DNA of 64,000 nucleotides from JBKBRC01 sp046292345 (GTDB taxonomy: Bacteria; Bacteroidota; Rhodothermia; Rhodothermales; Rubricoccaceae): positions 43,432 through 107,431 of the forward strand of contig JBKBRC010000004.1 in the NCBI GenBank assembly GCA_046292345.1, read 5' to 3'. This document shows, piece after piece, positions 35,873 through 47,223 of this stretch (positions are counted from its first letter, which is position 1; the number at the start of each line of letters is the position of its first letter). Made by a program: the position numbers and the translations under genes. Below the pieces are notes generated by a model that made no database searches, was not told the origin of the DNA, and worked only from the letters and a program-made list of their open reading frames with translations.

Positions 35873-35923
35873 CGGGAGCGTACGTGCCGAAGCCCCGGCG
35901 CGCCGCAACCCGCACCCGCACCT

Positions 35924-36712
35924 ATGGAGAAGTCCACGCCCTCGGGGCTTGTGCTCGGCTTCGCGCTCATCTTCGGCACGATCCTCCTCGGCGACGGCTG
36001 GCAGACGTTCGTCGACGCCGGCTCGTTCGTGATCGTGCTCGGCGGCACCGTGGCCGCGCTGCTCGTCGCGTTCTCGATGCAGCAGGTCAGGGGCGTGCCG
36101 GGCGGCCTGAAAGCGCTCTTCGGCTTCAAGGCGCCCGATTTCGGCGCGCTCGTAAGCGAGATGACGGACCTGGCGCGCGTCGTGCGCCGCGAGGGCCTGC
36201 TCGCGCTCGACCGCCGCCTGGCCGGGACCGAGGACGATTTGATGCGCTTCGGCCTCGAGATGGCCGTCGACGGCGTCGAGCCGGGCGAGATCGACGACCT
36301 GATGCAGACCCGCATCGACGAGACGCTCGCCGGGCCCAACTTCCTCGTCAGGTTCTACAACACCGCCGGCACGTACGCGCCGGCCTTCGGCATGGTGGGC
36401 ACGCTGATCGGGCTGATCCAGATGCTGCAGAACCTCTCGGACCCCTCGGCCATCGGCCCGGCCATGGCCGTCGCCATGATCACGACGTTCTACGGCGCGC
36501 TCCTGGCCAACCTCGTGTTCCTGCCGCTCGGCTCGAAGCAGAAGGAGCAGGCGGACGCGCTCGCCAAGCGCGCCGAGATCATCCGCGTGGGCGTGCTCGG
36601 CATCGTCCGGGGTGAGAGCCCGGCGCTGCTCGAGCGCCGCCTCCGGCAGTACCTCGGCGACGGCGCGGCAGCGGCGCCCGACAACGTGGTCCCGCTCAAG
36701 GCGGCGGCCTGA
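35924..36712 (+). CDS. motA: Flagellar motor stator protein MotA
   Basis: A proton or sodium channel subunit, 262 residues, with four hydrophobic segments: LVLGFALIFGTILLG, FVIVLGGTVAALLVAF, TYAPAFGMVGTLIGLIQML and AVAMITTFYGALLANLVFLP. The cytoplasmic loop has VVRREGLLALDRRL, the region of the charged residues that contact FliG. The conserved proline (PAFGMVGTLIGL) is present. motB follows after 108 bases. Confidence 0.95.
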   Translation: MEKSTPSGLVLGFALIFGTILLGDGWQTFVDAGSFVIVLGGTVAALLVAFSMQQVRGVPGGLKALFGFKAPDFGALVSEMTDLARVVRREGLLALDRRLAGTEDDLMRFGLEMAVDGVEPGEIDDLMQTRIDETLAGPNFLVRFYNTAGTYAPAFGMVGTLIGLIQMLQNLSDPSAIGPAMAVAMITTFYGALLANLVFLPLGSKQKEQADALAKRAEIIRVGVLGIVRGESPALLERRLRQYLGDGAAAAPDNVVPLKAAA

Positions 36713-36716
36713 CCGG

Positions 36717-36724
36717 CCGATAAC
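36717..36724 (+). promoter_or_regulatory. Possible sigma-28 -10 element between motA and motB
   Basis: CCGATAAC lies just after the motA stop and matches the -10 of the other sigma-28 sites. The nearest -35-like TCAA (36696-36699) is 17 bases upstream instead of 15-16, and there is no T tract, so it is a weak candidate for an internal motB promoter. Confidence 0.3.
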
Positions 36725-36820
36725 GGCCTTCCGCAGGCCGGATGCCCCGGCGCTGCGCGCTTCCGCCCCCGCGTTCTCACGGCCCTGCGCGCGCGCCCGC
36801 CGCGCGCCGTCTCGCGCCCC

Positions 36821-37564
36821 ATGGCTCGCCGCCCCAAGCCGCCTCAGACCGACGACCAGCCGACGGCGCCCTTCTGGATGGCGACGTTCAGCGACATGGT
36901 GACGCTGCTGCTGGCGTTCTTCGTGATGCTCGTCGCCATGTCCGAGGTGGAGGTCAAGAAGTTCGAGGACGCGCTGAGCTACTTCCGCGGCCAGACGGGC
37001 ATGCTCAAGTCGCCGGCGATGGTGCCCATGATGCGCCCCGGCACGCCCACGCCGCCGGCGACGGCCGCCGAGACGGCCGCCGCCAACGAGGCTCGCTACG
37101 AGGAACTGCTCGAGCGCCTGCGCGAGGCCGGCGTGGAGACGCAGGTGCAGGTAGACCTCACCCCCGGCGGGCTTCACCTGACGATCGCCGACTCGGTGAT
37201 GTTCGCCTCCGGCGAGGCGACGCTCCTGCCGGCGGCCGAGCGCACCCTCGCGCTCGTGGCCGAGGTCATCGCGCGCGACGTGCAGAGCGTCGCCGTAGAA
37301 GGGCACACGGACGACCGGCCCATCGCGACCTCGCGCTACCCTTCCAACTGGGAGCTCTCGGCCGCGCGCGCCGCCGCTGTGGTCCGGTTTCTGCTAGACG
37401 CCGAGGACGCCCTCGAGCCGGCGCGCTACCAGGCGGCCGGCTTCGCCGAGTTCCGCCCCCGCGCAGACAACGACACTCCGGAAGGACGCGCCCGCAACCG
37501 GCGCGTCGAAATCACACTCAGCACGCTCCCGTGGCAGAATCCGCAGACGCCAACGACGCCGTAG
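36821..37564 (+). CDS. motB: Flagellar motor stator protein MotB
   Basis: The peptidoglycan-anchored stator subunit, 247 residues. The single TM carries the essential ion-binding Asp25 in FWMATFSDMVTLLLAFFVML. A plug/linker follows, and then the OmpA-like domain: GLHLTIADSVMFASGEATLL, VAVEGHTDDRPIATSRYPSNWELSAARAAAVVRFLL and ARNRRVEITL. It overlaps the fliL start by 34 bases. Confidence 0.95.
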   Translation: MARRPKPPQTDDQPTAPFWMATFSDMVTLLLAFFVMLVAMSEVEVKKFEDALSYFRGQTGMLKSPAMVPMMRPGTPTPPATAAETAAANEARYEELLERLREAGVETQVQVDLTPGGLHLTIADSVMFASGEATLLPAAERTLALVAEVIARDVQSVAVEGHTDDRPIATSRYPSNWELSAARAAAVVRFLLDAEDALEPARYQAAGFAEFRPRADNDTPEGRARNRRVEITLSTLPWQNPQTPTTP

Positions 37565-38019
37565 CGCCGGGCAAGAGCCGCCTCCTCCTGCTGCTGCTGG
37601 TGCCGCTCGTGACGGCTCTGGCCGGGGGCGGCGTGGCGTACGTGCTGTTCGAGAAGTTCGTCGCCGCCCCGCCCCTCGCCTCGGCCGAGCCCACCGAGAT
37701 GCCGTCGGCCCCGACCGTCTACGGCAAGTTCATGCAGCTTCCCGGCATCGTCATCAACCCGAGCGGCAGCGGCGGGCGGCGGTACCTGATGGTGGACATC
37801 GGCCTAGAGGCGCCCAACGACAAGGTCTTCGCCGAGGTAGGGGAGAAGGAGGTCGTCGTGCGCGACGCCATCGTGCGGGTGCTCTCGGGCTACACCGTCG
37901 AGAGCCTCAGCGCGCCGGGCTCGCACCAGCACCTCAAAGACACGCTGCTCGTGACGCTCAACGGCATTCTCACGCGCGACGTGGACCGCATCTACTTCAC
38001 GCAGTTCGTGCTGCAGTAA
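37531..38019 (+). CDS. fliL: Flagellar basal body-associated protein FliL
   Basis: A stator-supporting membrane protein, 162 residues. There is one TM (LLLLLLVPLVTALAGGGVAYVLFE) and a periplasmic FliL domain with LPGIVINPSGSGGRRYLMVDIGLE, VVVRDAIVRVLSGYTVESL and LKDTLLVTLNGIL, ending VDRIYFTQFVLQ. No ATG fits; the GTG at 37531, inside the end of motB, gives a correct-length protein. The stop lies in the first copy of a 20-bp tandem array. Confidence 0.88.
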   Translation: MAESADANDAVAPGKSRLLLLLLVPLVTALAGGGVAYVLFEKFVAAPPLASAEPTEMPSAPTVYGKFMQLPGIVINPSGSGGRRYLMVDIGLEAPNDKVFAEVGEKEVVVRDAIVRVLSGYTVESLSAPGSHQHLKDTLLVTLNGILTRDVDRIYFTQFVLQ

Positions 38020-38080
38020 AGCAGCTCGTGCTACAGTAAGGCAGCTCGTGCTGCAGTAAAGCAGCTCGTGCTACAGTAAC
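38001..38080 (+). repeat. 20-bp tandem repeat, 4 copies, spanning the fliL stop
   Basis: Unit GCAGCTCGTGCTACAGTAAA with alternating CTGCAG/CTACAG. Every copy carries TAA, so the fliL stop is followed by three more in the same register apart from the 20-base shift. The last part is repeated after the gap at 38269. Confidence 0.92.
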
Positions 38081-38389
38081 CCTGACCCTTGCAAGCCGAC
38101 GCTCGCCCCGCTATGGATCCCGATCCGGACGCTGCCCTCGCCGACGCTCCGGCCACGCCGCGGCCGTANNNNNNNNNNNNNNNNNNNNNNNNNNNNNNNN
38201 NNNNNNNNNNNNNNNNNNNNNNNNNNNNNNNNNNNNNNNNNNNNNNNNNNNNNNNNNNNNNNNNNNNNGTGCTGCAGTAAAGCAGCTCGTGCTACAGTAA
38301 CCCTGACCCTTGCAAGCCGACGCTCGCCCCGCTATGGATCCCGATCCGGACGCTGCCCTCGCCGACGCTCCGGCCACGCCGCGGCCGTA
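38048..38389. other. Scaffold gap of 100 N flanked by identical 121-bp sequence
   Basis: Bases 38048-38168 and 38269-38389 are identical and enclose exactly 100 N (38169-38268). The repeated text is the end of the fliL tandem array and the first 56 bases of fliM. This is best explained as two contigs overlapping by 121 bp that were not merged. Confidence 0.88.
38113..38168 (+). pseudogene. fliM: Duplicate 5' fragment of fliM (assembly overlap)
   Basis: Encodes the first 18 residues of FliM (MDPDPDAALADAPATPRP) and runs into the N gap. It is identical to 38334-38389, so it is almost certainly the same sequence as the start of the intact gene. Confidence 0.82.
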
Positions 38390-39305
38390 CGTCTTCGGGC
38401 AGGCGCGCCACCTCGTGCAGGCGCAGCGCCGCGTGCTCGCCGGCGTGCACGCGGCCTTCGCGCAGACGCTCGCCGTCAGCCTCTCGGCCCGGCTGCGTTT
38501 GCTCGTGGACGTGGTGCCGGGCGAGGCTGAGGCCGTGCCGTTCAGCGCGCTGCTCGGTCGCCCGGGCCCCTCGGCGCTGTTCGTGGCCGACGAAGCCGGC
38601 GGGCACCGCCTCGCGCTCGAGGTCGCGCCAGACCTGGTGCGCTACTTCGTCGGGCGGCTGTTTGGCGGCGGGGATGCGGAGCCGCCGGAGGAGGGCCCCG
38701 CGCGGGCGCTCTCGCCCGTGGAGCAGCACCTGATGCGCCGCGAGGCGGCCAAGGCGTTCGGGGTGCTGGCGCGCGCCTGGGCCCGCTGCTCAGTGCTCGG
38801 CTTCGGCTCGGGAGAGCACGCCCGAGGGCCGGCCTACGAGGCCGCGTGGGAACTGACGCAGCTGGCGGCGAGCGAGGAGCGCGTCGTGCGTTGCCCCTTC
38901 ACGGTCCGCGTGCAGGGCCGGGAGGGTGCGCTCGCGCTCGTGTACCCGCTGCGCCTGCTCGAGCGCCTGCTCGACCGCGGCGCGCAGCAGCGCTGGCAGA
39001 CGGGCGGCGAGGCCGCGCTGCCCGAGGAGACGCGCCGCGCCTACGGCGAGACGCTCGGCGCGCTCCCGGTGGAGCTGCGCGCCGAGCTGGGCCGGGTGCG
39101 CCTGCGCGTGGCTGATCTCGACGCGCTCGCCGTCGGGGACGTGATCACGCTCGACACGTCTGCGAGCGCGCCCGTGGTCGTCTTCGGCGGCGGGCGCCCG
39201 CTGCTGCTGGGAGCGCCCGGGCGCGCGGGCGAGCGCTTCGCGGTGCGCGTCCTTGAGTCGCTCTCCCCTTCTGCCGATACGTCCACCCTCTTGACGGCGG
39301 CCTGA
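38334..39305 (+). CDS. fliM: Flagellar motor switch protein FliM, no canonical CheY-binding peptide
   Basis: A rotor C-ring protein, 323 residues. The middle domain starts RPYVFGQARHLVQAQRRVLAGVHAAFAQTLAVSLS, equivalent to the family YDFxRPDR...LExiHexFAR. The C-terminal SpoA-like domain has LRAELGRVRLRVADLDALAVGDVITLD. FliM proteins that respond to CheY begin with a short LSQDEIDALL-like peptide; here the N-terminus is MDPDPDAALADAPATP with no such motif. The start at 38334 is the only ATG in place; a TTG at 38310 is possible but unlikely. Confidence 0.9.
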   Translation: MDPDPDAALADAPATPRPYVFGQARHLVQAQRRVLAGVHAAFAQTLAVSLSARLRLLVDVVPGEAEAVPFSALLGRPGPSALFVADEAGGHRLALEVAPDLVRYFVGRLFGGGDAEPPEEGPARALSPVEQHLMRREAAKAFGVLARAWARCSVLGFGSGEHARGPAYEAAWELTQLAASEERVVRCPFTVRVQGREGALALVYPLRLLERLLDRGAQQRWQTGGEAALPEETRRAYGETLGALPVELRAELGRVRLRVADLDALAVGDVITLDTSASAPVVVFGGGRPLLLGAPGRAGERFAVRVLESLSPSADTSTLLTAA

Positions 39306-39320
39306 GCCGCCTCCGATGCC

Positions 39321-39698
39321 ATGACCGAAGACGCGCCTGACACCGCCGCGCCATCCGCAGCGCCACCTGTGGAGGCCGCCCGAGCCAGCTTCCAGGACTT
39401 TGGCACCGCCCCGGCCGGCGGCGACGGCAGCCCGCACGCGGCCGGGGTGGGCCTTGAGCTGCTTCGCCACGTCGAGATCGAGCTCTCGGTCGAGTTGGGC
39501 CGCAGGAGCCTGCCCTTTGCCCAGGTGCAGCGCCTGGCGACCGGGAGCGTGATCGAACTGGACCGCCTGGTAGGCGAGCCGCTCGTGATCTACGCCAACG
39601 GCCATCCGATCGGGGAGGGCGAGGTCGTCGTGATCGGCGAGCAGCTCGGGATACGCGTGACGCGCCTGCTGGCCGACCGCGCGGGCGCGCCGGCCTGA
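39321..39698 (+). CDS. fliN: Flagellar motor switch protein FliN
   Basis: The C-ring base protein, 125 residues. After a disordered leader of about 45 residues comes the SpoA domain: LLRHVEIELSVELGRRSLPFAQVQRLATGSVIELDRLVGEPLVIYANGHPIGEGEVVVIGEQLGIRVT. It follows fliM after 15 bases and is followed by a strong terminator-like hairpin. Confidence 0.95.
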   Translation: MTEDAPDTAAPSAAPPVEAARASFQDFGTAPAGGDGSPHAAGVGLELLRHVEIELSVELGRRSLPFAQVQRLATGSVIELDRLVGEPLVIYANGHPIGEGEVVVIGEQLGIRVTRLLADRAGAPA

Positions 39699-39740
39699 GG
39701 CACGCCCGGCCCCGGCGCGGCCGGCATCAGATTGGCCTTA

Positions 39741-39802
39741 CGGAGGGTCGCCCCCGGAGAGCTCGCGCGATGCGGCTCCGGCGGGGCGGCCCTCCGCTTT
39801 TT
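39741..39802 (+). terminator. Terminator or attenuator hairpin between fliN and fliO
   Basis: CGGAGGGTCGCCCC (39741-39754) pairs with GGGGCGGCCCTCCG (39783-39796), a 14-bp stem with one G-T pair, followed by C and five T. An in-frame ATG at 39770 lies in the loop, so fliO should start at 39821. The hairpin would separate the C-ring genes from the export-gate genes or attenuate their expression. Confidence 0.8.
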
Positions 39803-39820
39803 GCCGTCCGTGCCGGCACG

Positions 39821-40636
39821 ATGTTCCGATTGTCTTCCCTGCTTGCCTCGTCCCCGCGTCCGCTCGGCCCCCGCCGACGCGTGGTGCTCTTCGGAGGGGG
39901 GCTGCTGCTGCTCTGGCTCGCGCTGACGCTGGCGCCGGGCGGCCCCCCAGCGTCTCCGCCGGTGGCCGAGCGGCTGCCCGAGGCGGCCTCGCGCCTGCCC
40001 GCCCGGCCGTCTGCCGGAGTGCCGGCGGGGCCGAGCGGTCCCGGAAGCCCCGCTGCGGCGGTCTCCGGCACGGCGGTCTCCGGCACGGCGGTCTCCGGCA
40101 CGGCGGTCTCCGATGGGGGGCGCCTTGCGCACGTCCCGACGCGCCCCGCCCGCAGCCTGCTACGTCCGGGCAACGTGCTGGCCGTGCTGCTGCTGGCCGG
40201 CGGAGTGGCGTGGGCTGTGTACCTGCGCCGGCGGCCGGACGGGCCGGGCGCAGAAGACCGGCCGCCTGCCCTTACGTCGCTGGCCGAGTTGCCGCTCGGT
40301 CCGGGGCAGATGCTGCGTCTGGTGCGTGTGGGCGAGGAGACGCTCCTGCTGGGGCTGGCGCAGGGCAGCGTGACGCTGCTGCGCCGCTACGCTCCGGGCG
40401 AGTCTCCGCTGCCCGAGGTGCCCGTGGCGGCGCCCGTCCCGGCGGCGCCCGTCCCGGCGGCGCCCGTCCCGGAGGTACCTGCCCCGGAGGTACCTGCCCC
40501 GGAGGTACCTGCCCCGGAGGTGCCCGCGTCGCCGCCGGGCGCACCGGCTTTCGTTTCGCTGACGCCGGCTCCGGCGCCGGCCCCTCCCCGCTTCGCCGAC
40601 CTGCTCCAGCATGCCGTCGCTGCCGCTTCTCGCTGA
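39821..40636 (+). CDS. fliO: FliO-like flagellar biosynthesis protein with repeats
   Basis: An inner-membrane helper for FliP assembly, 271 residues. Two hydrophobic segments are seen: RVVLFGGGLLLLWLALTLA (about 19-37) and GNVLAVLLLAGGVAWAVYLR (about 120-139). The short conserved FliO beta motif follows: LGPGQMLRLVRVGEETLLLGLAQGSVTLLRRY. Two repeat blocks are encoded by 15-bp units: VSGTAVSGTAVSGTAVS (about 83-99) and a PVPAAPVPAAPVPEVPAPEVPAPE-type block near the C-terminus. FliO is poorly conserved, so position before fliP is important evidence. It overlaps fliP by 26 bases. Confidence 0.8.
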   Translation: MFRLSSLLASSPRPLGPRRRVVLFGGGLLLLWLALTLAPGGPPASPPVAERLPEAASRLPARPSAGVPAGPSGPGSPAAAVSGTAVSGTAVSGTAVSDGGRLAHVPTRPARSLLRPGNVLAVLLLAGGVAWAVYLRRRPDGPGAEDRPPALTSLAELPLGPGQMLRLVRVGEETLLLGLAQGSVTLLRRYAPGESPLPEVPVAAPVPAAPVPAAPVPEVPAPEVPAPEVPAPEVPASPPGAPAFVSLTPAPAPAPPRFADLLQHAVAAASR

Positions 40637-41528
40637 CGCGCTGGCGCCCTCGGGGCGCTGCCGGCGTCGGGTGCCTCGGGGCGGCCGCCTGGCCGGCCCG
40701 GCGCTCGCGCTGCTCGCGCTGCTCCTGGCAGTGCTCGTGGCGGCGCCGGCGCGGGCGCAGGAGGCCGTGCCGCCGCCCCTGCCGCCGCCGCCGCCGGCCG
40801 AGCCCGGACCGGGCGCCGCCGGCGTCGTGGATGCGACGCAGGTGCCGGGGCAGGCCGCGCCGCTGCCCGGCCTCCGCCTGACGCGCGCCGAGGACGACTA
40901 CGAACTGCCCATCCAGCTGCTGCTGCTGCTGACCGTCCTCACGGTCGCGCCGGCCATCATCCTGCTGATGACGAGCTTTACGCGGCTCGTCGTCGTGTTC
41001 AGCATCCTGCGCACGGCCATCGGGTTGCAGCAGGCGCCGCCCAACCAGGTGCTCATCGGGCTCTCGCTCTTCCTGACGCTGTTCATCATGAGCCCCGTGC
41101 TCACGAAGATCAACGACGAGGCGCTGCAGCCCTACCTCAACGACGCCATCACGCAGGGCGAGGCGCTCGAGCGCGCGGCGGCGCCCATGAAGGGCTTCAT
41201 GCTCGCGCAGACGCGCGACGAGGACTTGCTGCTCTTTATGGACATGGCCGGCATCGAGAGCTTCGCCGCCGCGGCCGAGGTGCCGCTGCACGTGCTCGTG
41301 CCGGCGTTCGTGATCTCGGAGCTGCGCGTGGCCTTCCAGATCGGCTTCATGCTTTTCCTGCCGTTCCTGGTCGTGGACCTGATCGTGGCTTCGGTCCTGA
41401 TGAGCATGGGCATGATGATGCTGCCGCCAGTGATGATCTCGCTGCCCATCAAGCTGCTCCTGTTCGTGCTCACCGATGGCTGGTACCTGATCGTCGAGTC
41501 GGTCGTGCGCGGCTACCTCGGCGTGTGA
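40611..41528 (+). CDS. fliP: Flagellar type III export gate protein FliP
   Basis: A core export-gate subunit, 305 residues including a cleavable signal peptide (LAGPALALLALLLAVLVAAPARAQ, about residues 26-50), as in other FliP proteins. Signatures are TSFTRLVVVFSILRTAIGLQQAPPNQVLIGLSLFLT and FVISELRVAFQIGFMLFLPFLVVDLIVASVLMSMGMMML. The Pro-rich spacer after the signal peptide is longer than usual. Confidence 0.97.
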   Translation: MPSLPLLADALAPSGRCRRRVPRGGRLAGPALALLALLLAVLVAAPARAQEAVPPPLPPPPPAEPGPGAAGVVDATQVPGQAAPLPGLRLTRAEDDYELPIQLLLLLTVLTVAPAIILLMTSFTRLVVVFSILRTAIGLQQAPPNQVLIGLSLFLTLFIMSPVLTKINDEALQPYLNDAITQGEALERAAAPMKGFMLAQTRDEDLLLFMDMAGIESFAAAAEVPLHVLVPAFVISELRVAFQIGFMLFLPFLVVDLIVASVLMSMGMMMLPPVMISLPIKLLLFVLTDGWYLIVESVVRGYLGV

Positions 41529-41587
41529 CCCATGGCGTCAGGGCGCGCAGCCCCCACCTTCCGCGGCCCCGCCGCCGCACCCCACCG

Positions 41588-41857
41588 ATGAACAGCGACG
41601 TCGCCCTTTACTGGCTCCAGGAAAGCATGCGCATTGGCCTGCTCGTCGCGGCGCCCATCCTGGGCGTAGCCCTCGGCGTGGGGCTTTTGATGAGTCTGTT
41701 CCAGGCCGTCACGTCCATCCAGGAGATGACGCTCGCCTCGATCCCGAAGATGCTCGCCGCGCTTGCCGTGATCCTGCTGCTCGGGCCGTGGATGCTCCAG
41801 CACCTGACGGACTTCTCGGTGAGCGTGTTCTCGTTCATCCCCAACGTCTCGCGCTGA
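41588..41857 (+). CDS. fliQ: Flagellar export gate protein FliQ
   Basis: An 89-residue, two-TM gate subunit. It shows the FliQ pattern: ALYWLQESMRIGLLVAAPILGVALGVGLLMSLFQAVTSIQEMTLASIPKMLA. The start at 41588 is chosen over an upstream in-frame codon at 41525 that adds a basic leader overlapping fliP. Confidence 0.95.
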   Translation: MNSDVALYWLQESMRIGLLVAAPILGVALGVGLLMSLFQAVTSIQEMTLASIPKMLAALAVILLLGPWMLQHLTDFSVSVFSFIPNVSR

Positions 41858-41888
41858 CGCGCCTGCCGGCAGCCTCTGCGTCCGCGGC

Positions 41889-42659
41889 ATGACCCTGGAG
41901 CCCGAATCGGTCCTGCGCGTGATGCTCGTCTTCGTGCGCGTGGGCGGGCTGCTCGTGGCGGCCCCGTTCTTCGGGCGCTCGTTCCTGCCGGTCCCGGTCA
42001 AGGTGCTGCTCGCGGCGCTGCTCGCCGTGATTCTCTCGGGCTTCTCGCGCACCCCGCTGCCGCCGCACGTGGACCACGCGTTCGGCTTCGCGCTGGCGGC
42101 GCTCGTCGAGGCGGGTACGGGGCTGCTGCTGGGCTTTGCGGCGCAGTTCGTGTTTTACGCCGTGCAGACGGCCGGCGAGGCGCTCGGCTACCAGATGAGC
42201 CTCGGCATGGCGCAGGCTTACGACCCGGCGAGCGAGGCCACCTCCAACCCCCTCGGCCAGGTGCTCGGCCTGGCGTTCCTGCTGCTTTTCGTCCTGCTCG
42301 AGGGGCCGCATCACCTCCTGCGTGCGCTCGCGGCCTCGTTCGAGGTGGTGCCTGTCGGCGGGGCGCGCCTCTCGGCCGGCGGGCCGCTCCTGATCCAGTG
42401 GACGGGGGCGTTCTTTGCCACCGCGCTCCGCCTCGCGGCGCCCTTCATGGTGACGCTCTTTCTGCTAGACGTCGCCCTCGGCATTTTCGCGCGCGTCGTG
42501 CCGCAGGCAGATTTGTTCTCGCTCAGCCTGCCGGCCAAGCTGCTGCTCGGCCTGGGCGCGTTTTTCGTCTTCATCCAGGGCTTCACGACGCTCGCGCCGT
42601 CGCTGATCGAAGAGATGATCGGCGGGCTGAGCAGCCTCCTGGTGGCGCTCGGAAGCTGA
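41889..42659 (+). CDS. fliR: Flagellar export gate protein FliR
   Basis: A 256-residue membrane protein. FliR features are VFVRVGGLLVAAPFFGRSFLPVPVKVLLAALLAVIL, YAVQTAGEALGYQMSLGMAQAYDPASEATSNPLGQ and GIFARVVPQADLFSLSLPAKLLLGLGAFFV. It ends 6 bases before the stop of the convergent histidine kinase gene. A short CTGAG/CTCAG inverted repeat (42656-42669) covers both stops. flhB, which normally follows, is 3.5 kb away. Confidence 0.96.
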   Translation: MTLEPESVLRVMLVFVRVGGLLVAAPFFGRSFLPVPVKVLLAALLAVILSGFSRTPLPPHVDHAFGFALAALVEAGTGLLLGFAAQFVFYAVQTAGEALGYQMSLGMAQAYDPASEATSNPLGQVLGLAFLLLFVLLEGPHHLLRALAASFEVVPVGGARLSAGGPLLIQWTGAFFATALRLAAPFMVTLFLLDVALGIFARVVPQADLFSLSLPAKLLLGLGAFFVFIQGFTTLAPSLIEEMIGGLSSLLVALGS

Positions 42660-42665
42660 GGGTGC

Positions 42666-45875
<3,210 letters not shown>

Positions 45876-45928
45876 CGGCGGCGCAGGAGAGACGGAAGCG
45901 GAGGGGGCGCAGGGGGGAGAGGGCCACG

Positions 45929-45936
45929 CAAAGGTA
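45929..45936 (-). promoter_or_regulatory. -7 element (TACCTTTG) of the multi-sensor kinase gene
   Basis: TACCTTTG on the minus strand is a perfect match to the Bacteroidota -7 consensus TAnnTTTG and lies 53 bases from the start codon. The rest of the 268-bp divergent gap to flhB holds a weak sigma-54-like site on the plus strand. Confidence 0.55.
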
Positions 45937-46092
45937 CATGTACGAACGTGTGCGCCGCGCGGGGGCGAGCCGTGCGGGGCGGGAAAGCCTTTCCCTCCCG
46001 GGCGCGCCGTTTTGCCGGACGCCCGCCCCGTCGCTCCGGTTTCGGCCTTCGGAGGACCGCCGCAAGGCCTTCCGGACGTCCGGGCATTGTCC

Positions 46093-46107
46093 TGGCCTGG
46101 CTTTGGC
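46093..46107 (+). promoter_or_regulatory. Weak sigma-54-like site upstream of flhB
   Basis: TGGCCTGGCTTTGGC keeps the GG and GC pairs in the 14-base register of the sigma-54 consensus but has mismatches at A, C and one T. Its position 37 bases before the flhB GTG is plausible. Confidence is low. Confidence 0.3.
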
Positions 46108-46143
46108 CTGGCGTCGAGCTCCGCCCCTGCCCGGCCCGCTGCC

Positions 46144-47223
46144 GTGAGCGACAAGCCGCAACGCGACGAAAAAATCCACGACCCCTCCCCGCAGCGCCTG
46201 CTCAAGGCGCGCGAGGAGGGCAACGTGCACCGATCGAAGGAACTGGCGTCGGTGGCGATCCTCGGCGTCGGCGGGGCGCTGCTCGTGCTCGGCGCGCCGG
46301 CCGCGTTCCGCGCGCTGCAGGTGCTCACGGCGCGCGTATTTCTAGGGGCAGCCGAGATGCCGCTCACGATGCAGAGCGTGCCGGCGCTGCTGCGGGACGT
46401 CGGGGTGCCGGCGCTGCTGCTGGTGCTGCCGTTCTTCGGGCTCGTAGCCGTGACCGCCTTCGGCGCGCAGGCCGTCCAGAGCGGGGTCACGCTCACGCTC
46501 AAGCCGCTCGAGCCCAGGCTCGACCGCGTCTCGCCGCTGGCCGGCGCCAGGCGCCTCTTCTCCGCAAAGGGCCTCTTCGAGGCGGCCAAGGCCGTCGGCA
46601 AGGCGCTCATCGTGGGCCCGATCGCGTACCTGATCCTCAAGAGCCGCCTGCCGGAAATGCTCGGCCTGCAGGCGCTGCCGGTGCAGGACATCCTGGTGTT
46701 CGCGGGCCGGTGGTTCGTGGAGCTGTCGCTGCCGCTGCTCGCGGCGCTGCTCGTGCTGGCCGTGCTGGACTACGCCTTCGGCCGGCACCGCTGGTTCGGC
46801 GACCTCAAGATGACCGTCAAGGAGGTCAAGGACGAGGCCAAGAGCACCGAGGGCGACCCGCACGTGCGCGGGCGGCGCCGGCAACTCGCGCGCGAGATGG
46901 CCCTGCGCCCGCGTCTCGACCACGCCGTGCTGCGCGCCGATGTCGTGGTTACCAACCCGACGCACTACGCCGTCGCGCTGCGCTACGCGCCCGAGGAGGC
47001 CGCCGCGCCCGTTGTCCTCGTCAAGGGCATACGCAAACGCGCCCTGCGCATCAAGGCCCTCGCCCTCGAGCACGGCATCCCGACGGTCGAGGACCGGCCG
47101 CTCGCGCGGGCGCTCTACGCCGCCGTTGAGGAGGGGCAGCCCATCGCCGAGGACCTCTTCCCGGCCGTGGCGGCCGTGCTTGCCGAGGTCTACCGTAGCC
47201 GCGGCCTGCGCCGCGCCGCCTGA
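46144..47223 (+). CDS. flhB: Flagellar export specificity switch protein FlhB
   Basis: A 359-residue export-gate protein. The N-terminus (DEKIHDPSPQRLLKAREEGNVHRSKEL) is characteristic. Four hydrophobic segments follow, then the cytoplasmic domain with the self-cleavage site Asn271-Pro-Thr-His (VVTNPTHYAVALRY) needed to switch from hook to filament export. A GTG start at 46144 is used; upstream in-frame ATG codons give an implausible basic leader. The flhA ATG overlaps its stop (TGATG). Confidence 0.96.
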   Translation: MSDKPQRDEKIHDPSPQRLLKAREEGNVHRSKELASVAILGVGGALLVLGAPAAFRALQVLTARVFLGAAEMPLTMQSVPALLRDVGVPALLLVLPFFGLVAVTAFGAQAVQSGVTLTLKPLEPRLDRVSPLAGARRLFSAKGLFEAAKAVGKALIVGPIAYLILKSRLPEMLGLQALPVQDILVFAGRWFVELSLPLLAALLVLAVLDYAFGRHRWFGDLKMTVKEVKDEAKSTEGDPHVRGRRRQLAREMALRPRLDHAVLRADVVVTNPTHYAVALRYAPEEAAAPVVLVKGIRKRALRIKALALEHGIPTVEDRPLARALYAAVEEGQPIAEDLFPAVAAVLAEVYRSRGLRRAA

